Assembly: GCA_029287875.1 (NCBI GenBank)
Contig: JARFQH010000263.1
Location: forward strand, 1 to 17,446
DNA from: Desulfobacteraceae bacterium
GTDB taxonomy: Bacteria > Desulfobacterota > Desulfobacteria > Desulfobacterales > SG8-13
Direction of reading: 5' to 3'
Length of the DNA stretch: 17,446 nt
Positions 7,532 to 13,393 of the stretch are shown here, one piece after another. Made by a program: the position numbers and the translations under genes. Position 1 is the stretch's first letter. Each line of letters opens with the position of its first letter. The notes under the pieces are model-generated. The model searched no databases. It was not told the origin of the DNA and saw nothing but the letters and a program-made list of their open reading frames with translations.

Positions 7532-8145
7532 GGAGGCCTCCTCTCATTTGATGGTGGTGTGCATTGAAGTGGTGCAGTTACCTCGGAGTTTGCCGGAATA
7601 CGCTTGTTTCCGAAAATCTCCTGCGCAGCCGAGCTTGGCGCATGGGGCCGGTTTTCGACTTTAACGCCAAAACGAATGAAAGCGGCTCCGGTGGTAATCA
7701 GGCCTGCAACGAACAGTCAGAGCGCTGTGGGAAATAAAATGAGGCGACGCAAACAGGGGTTGAGATCTGGTGGAGATGCCGGTGAATGGCTTGTGGTGCA
7801 ACTATCGCTTCGGCAATTCAATGTCAGAAGAGGCGAGTTCCCTGATCCGGAATATATTTCCCGGGGTTTCCCCGCGACCTATTCAATCTTGCGATATATA
7901 CTCTATAACGCTGTCAGCAATACAAAATCAAGTATTAAAAAATTTTAAAAAATTTGTGCCACCTCTTGACAGTCGTTCTGAAAAAAATTAGGCCGTCACG
8001 AATAGCGTTATATTGTCGCACATCAAGTGACGCTATGCCCCCCATATCAATTTGGGGCTGACAGGGCAGCCTTTATTCGGCCCTTACTATACCAAACCCG
8101 TCAATAAAAAAGGATATTGGTGGCGCATAATCAGAAGGAGGTTCG
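7532..8145. other. 614-bp intergenic region with no convincing gene
   Basis: The region separates the minus-strand GAF cassette from the IclR remnant and panB, so it should hold divergent promoters. A TTGACA at 7966-7971 follows an A/T-rich run but has no good -10 box at 16-18 bases. An imperfect inverted repeat, ATAGCGTTA at 8002-8010 against TGACGCTAT at 8028-8036 (one G·T), could be an operator for the lost regulator. On the minus strand a frame through about 7540-7790 encodes a hydrophobic run (LFVAGLITTGAAFIRFGVKV) with one TGA just before it, perhaps the relic of a small membrane protein. Both readings are weak. Confidence 0.35.
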
Positions 8146-8340
8146 ATGTCGGTAAGCGGAGAAAAATATTGTTCTATCGTCTCACTGGCCAAAGGAATAT
8201 AGATAATATAATTGCTGGCCGACCACTGACAACTCGCGGTTTCCGGAGTCGCCAGACTGCTGGGCACCAACCGCGCTGCCGGCCACCGCTTCCTGGTCAC
8301 CCTGCGGGAACTGGGATACGTTGAAAAAGAGGAGAATGAG
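8146..8340 (+). pseudogene. IclR-family regulator, N-terminal HTH remnant with three stops
   Basis: An AAGGAGG ribosome site at 8135-8142 precedes ATG 8146. One frame reads MSVSGEKYCSIVSLAKGI, stop, II, stop, LLADH, stop, then QLAVSGVARLLGTNRAAGHR followed by FLVTLRELGYVEKEENE. The stops are TAG at 8200, TAA at 8209 and TGA at 8227. Read through, this is the winged-helix half of an IclR regulator: SLAKGI.II.LL, an S/TvsEvAr.LG.n recognition region, then fL.TL.elGyvek. No frameshift is needed. The effector-binding domain (normally about 180 more residues) is absent, because panB begins here. TAG and TGA fit CAG-to-TAG and CGA-to-TGA changes. The remnant probably cannot make a regulator. An 18-residue leader peptide could still be translated. 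Confidence 0.75.
8329..8334 (+). promoter_or_regulatory. panB ribosome binding site inside the IclR remnant
   Basis: GAGGAG sits 7 bases before ATG 8342 and only 1 base before the in-frame ATG 8336. It therefore selects 8342 as the start and rejects both ATG 8336 and the upstream TTG 8321. It overlaps the last codons of the degraded regulator frame. Confidence 0.7.
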
Positions 8341-8341
8341 C

Positions 8342-9196
8342 ATGGCAAAAAAAAAGCTTTCACGCATTGATTTGCAGCAAATGAAAGACAAGGGCGAAAC
8401 AGCGGTATGGATAACTGCTTACGATTTCTGGACAGCGCAGTTCGCCGAGCAGGCGGAAATGGACATGATCCTGGTAGGTGACTCTCTGGGGATGTGCGTC
8501 TACGGCTACGCCGGCACGGTCCCGGTAACCATGGACCAATGCATCTATCATTCCGAGGCAGTCCGACGCGGTGCGCCAAAGACATTTGTGATCGGAGACA
8601 TGCCGTTTCTGTCCTACCAGGTGAGCGTTCCGGACGCGGTGCGAAATGCCGGTCGGTTTTTCAAGGAGGCCGAAGTCGACGCCATCAAACTGGAAGGCGG
8701 CCAACGGGTCATCGAACAGATCAAGGCCATTGCCGACGCCGGCATGCTCGTGATGGGGCACATCGGACTGACGCCCCAGAGTTCCGGCCAACTCGGCGGG
8801 TTCAAAGCCCAGGGCCGTACGGCGGAAACGGCGATGGAGCTCATCTCAGACGCGGTAGCCATTGAGAAGGCCGGCGCCTTCGCCCTGCTGGTGGAGGCAG
8901 TTCCGCCCGAGGTGAACAAGATCATACGCGACCGGCTGAGCATCCCGGTGTATGGCATCGGCGCCGGCGTGCATGCCGACGGTCAGGTCATGATCTGCAG
9001 CGATGTGCTGGGAATTTTCCAGGCCTTCACGCCCAAGTTCGTCAAGAAATACGAGGACCTGGGCCAAAAAACCGTCGACGCCTTCCGCAATTATGCCGAC
9101 GATGCCCGCAAGGGCGTGTTTCCCGCCGACGAGCACACCTATAAAATGGTGGAAGGCGAGTGGGAGAAACTGACAGCGCTGTTGGAGAAAAAATAA
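8342..9196 (+). CDS. panB: 3-methyl-2-oxobutanoate hydroxymethyltransferase (ketopantoate hydroxymethyltransferase)
   Basis: The product has 284 residues, a normal length for PanB. It transfers a hydroxymethyl group from 5,10-methylenetetrahydrofolate to 2-oxoisovalerate to make ketopantoate, the first step toward pantothenate and coenzyme A. The family motifs are in order: TAYDFW (25-30), VGDSLGM (45-51), IGDMPF (84-89), IKLEGG (115-120), GHIGLTPQS (139-147), LVEAVP (183-188) and GIGAG (205-209). By alignment to E. coli PanB, Asp47 and Asp86 would bind Mg2+, Glu118 would contact it, and Glu185 would be the catalytic acid. The gene looks intact although it is flanked by two damaged genes. No panC or panD is in view. 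The upstream IclR remnant may once have regulated it. Confidence 0.95.
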   Translation: MAKKKLSRIDLQQMKDKGETAVWITAYDFWTAQFAEQAEMDMILVGDSLGMCVYGYAGTVPVTMDQCIYHSEAVRRGAPKTFVIGDMPFLSYQVSVPDAVRNAGRFFKEAEVDAIKLEGGQRVIEQIKAIADAGMLVMGHIGLTPQSSGQLGGFKAQGRTAETAMELISDAVAIEKAGAFALLVEAVPPEVNKIIRDRLSIPVYGIGAGVHADGQVMICSDVLGIFQAFTPKFVKKYEDLGQKTVDAFRNYADDARKGVFPADEHTYKMVEGEWEKLTALLEKK

Positions 9197-9203
9197 TCCG
9201 AAA

Positions 9204-9608
9204 ATGAAACATCTGATCATCTATTGTTCGCCCAATGGTTCGACACGCCACGTGGCGGAAGTGATGGCCAAGCGGCTTTCTGAATCCGGTCGCGTGGAAG
9301 CGGTGCTCGATCTCGGCACAAGAAGCAGCGACAAGGGGCTCCCGCCGGCGTTTCGGAATCCGGATCGAGAAACGTGCCTCTGGATCGGTTCGCCGGTCTA
9401 TGTCGATCATCCCGTACCGCCGATCGAGACATTTATCTCCCGCCTGCCGCCATCCTATGGATGCTGTGCCGTGCCTTTTGTTACCTGGGGCGGCGTTACC
9501 AGCGGCACGGCTCTCTACGAGATGGCGCAGGGTTTGATACGAAAGGGATGCGTTTTGATCGGTGCCGCCAGGATAAATGAAAGACCGTTCACCCAAATAT
9601 TTTATTAG
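9204..9608 (+). CDS. Flavodoxin-like protein, C-terminally truncated (EFR1-type fold start)
   Basis: The product has 134 residues. The N-terminus KHLIIYCSPNGSTRHVAEVM is a flavodoxin FMN-phosphate loop. WIGSPVYVDHPVPP (60-73) and VPFVTWGGVTSGTALYEM (90-107) are the second and third flavin-contact regions as found in EFR1-type flavodoxin-ferredoxin proteins. Those proteins are usually about 250-280 residues and carry two 4Fe-4S motifs at the C-terminus. Here the similarity ends near LIGAAR (118-123), after which the unrelated tail INERPFTQIFY leads to a stop. The flavin domain is nearly complete but the ferredoxin part is missing. It begins 7 bases after the panB stop without a good ribosome site, so it would depend on translational coupling. 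It may be a pseudogene. Confidence 0.6.
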   Translation: MKHLIIYCSPNGSTRHVAEVMAKRLSESGRVEAVLDLGTRSSDKGLPPAFRNPDRETCLWIGSPVYVDHPVPPIETFISRLPPSYGCCAVPFVTWGGVTSGTALYEMAQGLIRKGCVLIGAARINERPFTQIFY

Positions 9609-9625
9609 CCCGGGTCTTTCGGGCC

Positions 9626-9656
9626 GACAGTTGAAGAACGCTCTATGACAGTTGAA
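9626..9656 (+). repeat. Two 10-bp direct repeats
   Basis: GACAGTTGAA occurs at 9626-9635 and again at 9647-9656, exactly 21 bases apart (two helical turns). They lie between the end of the flavodoxin fragment and the inverted-repeat element. They could be a paired binding site or a short duplication left by a rearrangement. Confidence 0.4.
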
Positions 9657-9672
9657 AGACCTCAAAGGATCC

Positions 9673-9832
9673 GTAACCGTTCACAGGGTTGCAAAGTCCG
9701 ATGCGCTTCAAACCACCTAATTGTAAGCGTTTACAGGGTGCCGCAGATGCAAGGCGTCGGGTGCGCAGACGTACTTTTGTACTTTAAGTGCCCGACAACA
9801 AAGCAGATGCGGTGCCCTGTGAACGCTTACAA
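9673..9832. repeat. Long inverted-repeat (MITE/REP-like) element with an extra direct arm
   Basis: Bases 9721-9832 fold on themselves around 9776/9777. The outer arms (9721-9744 and 9809-9832) pair over 24 positions; the only three mismatches are G·T, so as RNA the stem is unbroken. Farther in, GTCGGG at 9756-9761 pairs with CCCGAC at 9791-9796, and the tip is GTAC-TTTT-GTAC (9771-9782). A third, direct copy of the arm start (GTAACCGTTCACAGGGT, 9673-9689) lies 48 bases upstream. No open reading frame is inside. This is the form of a non-autonomous miniature element or a REP-type palindrome. No obvious target duplication was found; AAGGAT at 9665-9670 and 9831-9836 is a weak candidate. Confidence 0.65.
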
Positions 9833-9840
9833 GGATTCAG

Positions 9841-9912
9841 AACCTTCAGGAAGACATCGGGGTCAATGACGGCAGCGGATCCTGGCTCCTCAAATACGAC
9901 TTAAAACAATAA
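9841..9912 (+). other. Possible C-terminal coding relic, then A/T-rich spacer
   Basis: Directly after the inverted-repeat element one frame reads NLQEDIGVNDGSGSWLLKYD, three more codons and a TAA at 9910-9912, with no start codon after the stop inside the element. It looks like the tail of a protein whose beginning was lost, but I do not recognise it and the length is too short to be sure. From 9913 to 9971 the sequence is A/T-rich and then shows nothing definable before the promoter. Confidence 0.25.
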
Positions 9913-9971
9913 AATATAAAAAATACAGTGATTTAAGATATCGCCCGCGCATCTCTGCGGCAGGGCTGTCG

Positions 9972-10000
9972 TTGACATAACGCCCGTTTTTTCCTATAAT
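9972..10000 (+). promoter_or_regulatory. Consensus sigma-70 promoter
   Basis: TTGACA at 9972-9977 and TATAAT at 9995-10000 are both perfect matches, separated by the optimal 17 bases. Transcription should begin near 10006-10008 and read into the kinase gene. Such a perfect housekeeping promoter is rare by chance. Confidence 0.85.
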
Positions 10001-10011
10001 TCTTCACGACA

Positions 10012-10038
10012 CCGGTGATGTTCGCCGGGTTTTTTTTT
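10012..10038 (+). terminator. Intrinsic terminator / attenuator between promoter and kinase gene
   Basis: CCGGTGA at 10012-10018 pairs with TCGCCGG at 10022-10028 (7 bp with one G·T, 3-base loop). One base later come nine T residues at 10030-10038. The hairpin begins about 5 bases after the predicted transcription start, so the terminated RNA would be only about 30 nucleotides. It may block upstream read-through or damp the strong promoter. Confidence 0.75.
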
Positions 10039-10058
10039 GCTGATCCCCTTTTTAAACT

Positions 10059-12590
10059 ATGATGCGATTGAAAAAGTTTCATTCAGCCTCTTTAATCATC
10101 ATTCTTTTGACCACGCTGGTGATTCTGGGGAAGATCTTCTTCGATACGGACCCGTTCCCTTCTCAGGAATACAAGATTTACGATTGGATGTCACGGCTGC
10201 GCAAGAGACCCACCGCCTCCCCGGTCGTCATCCTGGCCATAGACGATAAAAGCATCCGCAGTATCGGCAGCTGGCCCTGGCCGCGCTCTTACATTGCCGG
10301 AATGATCGAGCAGCTTTCCGACTATGGCGCCCACACCATGGGGATCTCGCTCTTATACCCTTCGAAAGAAGTGAATCCCGGTTTAGTGGAAATTCAGGAC
10401 ATCAAGGAAAGATGGCATGAAATCCCCTCAAAGGCCAAGAAACCATCCGTTGCCATTATCGAGACCGTTCTCACCGAAGCTGAAAAAAAGCTCGACCACG
10501 ATACTCAACTCATTTCAGCGGTTCGATCCGCCCGCAATGTGATATTGCCGCTTCGATTTGCCTTGGGCTCGGCTGATCAATCTCCGCCCGCCTCACTGTC
10601 CAAGTGGTTGGAAATAAATTCGGTTAATCCGAAAAACTTCCCGGAAGCACCGCCGGGACCGATCAATGGATTCAGACGGATCGGGGAGTTGTTACCGCAA
10701 CGGCGGATCGTCGCCGGGCAGCTCTACGAACCCTACGACGAGCTGTCGAGGAAAGCCGGCGCCGTAGGACATATGAACCTGATCTCCGAGGCGGACGGCA
10801 TCGTTCGCAGAATACCCTTGCTGATACGCTATCAGGACAGGAATTTTCCGGCCTTTGCCCTTCAGGTGGCGCGAAAATATCGGGGCATACCGCTGAGGGA
10901 TTTAAAAGCCACCGCTGCCGGACTGGATTTAAAAGAACTGCAAATTGCCACCGATAAAAATTATCGCATGTTCATCGACTTCAGCGGCCCCAATGCCGAC
11001 CTTCAGCGGTTTTCATTTATCGATGTCCTCAACGAAAAAGTACCGGCCGAATTCTTCCGCCATAAGGTCGTCTTGCTCGGTCTCACGGCCGAAGAGTGGT
11101 CACCGCACTTTAAGTCGCCGTTTACGTCCGAGGCTTCCATTTTAGACATCGAAGCCAGTGCGGTCGAAAATATGATCAATGGAACGTATATCTCGAGACC
11201 CGACTGGGTATTTTACTTAGAAATAGCGGCAATGCTGTATTTTGGTGTCTTTCTCTGGTTGGTCATTCCCAGGGTCAGTCCGCGGATCGGCGCTCTTATT
11301 TTGGGCCTCTTTTTGCTGACCTGGATCGCAACGAGCGGGTTCCTGTTTTTCACCAAGGGCATCTGGCTGAAAATCCTCGCTCCAATGGCGCTTGCAATGA
11401 TCGGCTTCACCCTCACAAGTCTCACCCGGCGCCGGTACGAAAAGCAGTCTGAACATGCCGAACTGAATAAAAGTCTGGGCTTGGCCCTGCAAGGGCAAGG
11501 CCTGTTGGATATGGCCTTTGAGAAATTCGTCAAATGCCCGATTGAGGATAAATCCGTGCGGGAACTGCTGTACAATTTAGGGTTGGACTTTGAACGCAAA
11601 CGGATGTTCAACAAAGCCTTGGCCGTCTACCACCATATTCTCAAGGGCGGAGCACTCAAGGATATCAAAGAGCGGATCAAAAAACTGCTGACGCTTGAGA
11701 AAGCGCTGGTGATGCCCGCGGCAGATTCGACCAAAAAAACTGCCTTATTTCTTGAAAACGGGACGACCCATCCCACCCTCGGGCGCTACGAAATTTTGAA
11801 GGTGCTGGGGCAAGGCGCCATGGGAACAGTTTACCTTGGAAGAGATCCCAGTATCAATCGGGATGTGGCCGTTAAAACCATTAGTTACGACGAAATAAAC
11901 CCTGATGACTTAGCCGAGGTCAAATCACGATTTTTTCGCGAGGCCGAAGCCGCCGGAAAACTATCTCACCCCAACATCGTCACTATCTATGACGTGGGTG
12001 AAGATCACGATATCGCCTACATCGCCATGGAACTGCTCGACGGCAAGGACCTGACCCGCTATTGCCGGAACGGGGATTTGCTGCCGGTTAAACGGGTTCT
12101 GGATATCGCCACCGAAGTGGCGCAAGCTTTAGGGTACGCCCATAAACGTCAAGTGGTCCATCGCGATATCAAACCCGCCAATATTATTCTTCAGGAAAAT
12201 TCGCAAATCAAAGTGGCCGACTTCGGCATTGCCCGGGTGATCTCATCATCCAAAACCCAGACGGGCGTTATATTCGGCACACCAAGCTACATGTCCCCTG
12301 AGCAGATCGCCGGCAAAGAAGTGGACGGCCGCTCGGACCTTTTTTCGCTGGGAATTGTGCTTTACGAATTGCTGACCGGCAAAAGGCCGTTTACGGGTGA
12401 AACCATCGAAGCACTGTTGTGTGCCGTCTCCAGCGCCGATTATCCGCCATTGAAGGATTTCGCCCCGAAAATCCCGCCGTGCTGCAGTGAGCTCATCGAC
12501 AAGCTGCTGGCTAAAGGCGTTTCCAAGCGACCGCGAAACGCTTCTCAGGTGGTCAACGACATTCGGGCCTGCAGTGAGATGTTGAACTGA
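10059..12590 (+). CDS. CHASE2-sensor transmembrane Ser/Thr protein kinase
   Basis: The product has 843 residues. A membrane anchor (about 10-27) is followed by an extracytoplasmic CHASE2 domain (about 35-375: YDWMSRLRKR, VVILAIDDKSI, GAVGHMNLISEADGIVRRIPL, KVVLLG). Three membrane helices follow (about 385-403, 409-430 and 438-454). A helical, TPR-like linker covers about 465-550. The Hanks-type kinase domain (577-840) has GQGAMGTVY (584-592), Lys606, HRDIKPAN (701-708), DFG (721-723), SPE (746-748) and RSDLFSLG (758-765). All catalytic residues are present. It should sense an external or envelope signal and phosphorylate cytoplasmic proteins on Ser/Thr. No Shine-Dalgarno was seen before ATG 10059; ATG 10062 is equally possible. 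The FHA gene 156 bases downstream is a likely partner. Confidence 0.95.
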   Translation: MMRLKKFHSASLIIILLTTLVILGKIFFDTDPFPSQEYKIYDWMSRLRKRPTASPVVILAIDDKSIRSIGSWPWPRSYIAGMIEQLSDYGAHTMGISLLYPSKEVNPGLVEIQDIKERWHEIPSKAKKPSVAIIETVLTEAEKKLDHDTQLISAVRSARNVILPLRFALGSADQSPPASLSKWLEINSVNPKNFPEAPPGPINGFRRIGELLPQRRIVAGQLYEPYDELSRKAGAVGHMNLISEADGIVRRIPLLIRYQDRNFPAFALQVARKYRGIPLRDLKATAAGLDLKELQIATDKNYRMFIDFSGPNADLQRFSFIDVLNEKVPAEFFRHKVVLLGLTAEEWSPHFKSPFTSEASILDIEASAVENMINGTYISRPDWVFYLEIAAMLYFGVFLWLVIPRVSPRIGALILGLFLLTWIATSGFLFFTKGIWLKILAPMALAMIGFTLTSLTRRRYEKQSEHAELNKSLGLALQGQGLLDMAFEKFVKCPIEDKSVRELLYNLGLDFERKRMFNKALAVYHHILKGGALKDIKERIKKLLTLEKALVMPAADSTKKTALFLENGTTHPTLGRYEILKVLGQGAMGTVYLGRDPSINRDVAVKTISYDEINPDDLAEVKSRFFREAEAAGKLSHPNIVTIYDVGEDHDIAYIAMELLDGKDLTRYCRNGDLLPVKRVLDIATEVAQALGYAHKRQVVHRDIKPANIILQENSQIKVADFGIARVISSSKTQTGVIFGTPSYMSPEQIAGKEVDGRSDLFSLGIVLYELLTGKRPFTGETIEALLCAVSSADYPPLKDFAPKIPPCCSELIDKLLAKGVSKRPRNASQVVNDIRACSEMLN

Positions 12591-12746
12591 TAAAAAATCC
12601 GTCGGTGGATGTAAAAATCGGTAAAGAAAAGCCCCGCACCGACCGATAATAATAACCGAAGCATAAACATTTCAGGTCAATTGATGTCGGTTTAATCATC
12701 GTCTGCAGCAGACCGATACACGCCATCTTGGAAAGGGGAGAAACCA

Positions 12747-13082
12747 ATGCTGAAAATTTTGCTGAAACTCAAAGACAAGGAGCTTAAGACCTTCGAAATC
12801 GATAAGCCGGTCGTTACCATCGGGCGCAACAAGAACAATGATGTGACCATCGACAACTTGGGAATATCAAAAAAACATGCCAAAATCGTTAAAATGAAAA
12901 GCCGGTATGTTCTCGAGGACCTTAACAGCACCAACGGCACCTTGCTGAACGATAAAAAAGTTACCCAGGCGCTCCTGCGCGGCAAGGACGTGATCACCAT
13001 CGGCAAATATACGCTGTTGGTCGTCTCATCCAACGGTAAAGAAGAAACCCAGGACATCGGGATCGCCACCATCAAGGTTTGA
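12747..13082 (+). CDS. Stand-alone FHA-domain protein
   Basis: The product has 111 residues and is almost entirely one FHA fold (about 5-95). The phosphothreonine-binding signature is complete: IGRNKNNDV (25-33, with Arg27), SKKHA (41-45, Ser41 and His44) and NSTNGT (60-65, Asn63). A short polar tail follows. AAAGGGGAG at 12732-12740 supports ATG 12747. FHA proteins bind phosphothreonine peptides, and the gene follows the kinase gene in the same direction, so it probably reads the kinase's autophosphorylated linker or a shared target. Its own Thr residues could also be substrates. No enzymatic or secretion-system domain is attached. Confidence 0.93.
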   Translation: MLKILLKLKDKELKTFEIDKPVVTIGRNKNNDVTIDNLGISKKHAKIVKMKSRYVLEDLNSTNGTLLNDKKVTQALLRGKDVITIGKYTLLVVSSNGKEETQDIGIATIKV

Positions 13083-13393
13083 TAGGCCGGAAGCGGGTCA
13101 AACCGGTATAGTCTTTGGGAGCGTGTTCAACCACAGGACAAGTTCGGACTGGAAATGTTTAACGTGGGAATCACGCACTGTTGGTCGCGTTCCCCCGATA
13201 GTGATTGGAATGAGTTGTCCAGTTGTGCATGGACCGAGATAACGTCCTCAAATATCCTAAATTACATAACTACTTAAAATCAGATAAAATTAAGCCCGGA
13301 ACTTCTCGAAAGTGCCGGGCTTAATGTTTAATTCCAATGATTTGATGGTGGATCACGTATCTTTTCGATTCACACCGGTCAACTCACACCCCC
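13083..13393. other. Intergenic region between convergent genes
   Basis: The 311 bases lie between the ends of the FHA gene (+) and fdhA (-). Apart from the terminator hairpin at 13289-13325 I see no open frame with coding character and no repeat of note. The first 200 bases hold nothing definable. Confidence 0.5.
13289..13325. terminator. Bidirectional intrinsic terminator
   Basis: ATTAAGCCCGG (13289-13299) and CCGGGCTTAAT (13315-13325) are perfect 11-bp inverted arms, and the loop can add ACTT/AAGT pairs. The sequence is A-rich before and T-rich after the stem, so it can end transcription from the FHA side and from the fdhA side. Confidence 0.85.

Noticed and set aside
7604..7948. A + strand gene of 114 codons upstream of panB
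   Set aside because: No ribosome site, no motif, low-complexity end (poly-Lys/Asn from A/T runs).
7966..7994. Sigma-70 promoter from TTGACA at 7966
   Set aside because: No acceptable -10 hexamer at 16-18 bases from it.
8146..8202. An 18-codon leader peptide controlling panB
   Set aside because: The frame continues past three stops with unmistakable IclR-type sequence, so decay is the simpler reading; no run of regulatory codons or alternative hairpins was seen.
8321..8341. Earlier TTG start for panB
   Set aside because: The GAGGAG site lies downstream of that TTG and is correctly spaced only for ATG 8342.
9608..9624. GCCCG/CGGGC hairpin after the flavodoxin fragment as a terminator
   Set aside because: Only 5 bp of stem and no T-run on either strand.
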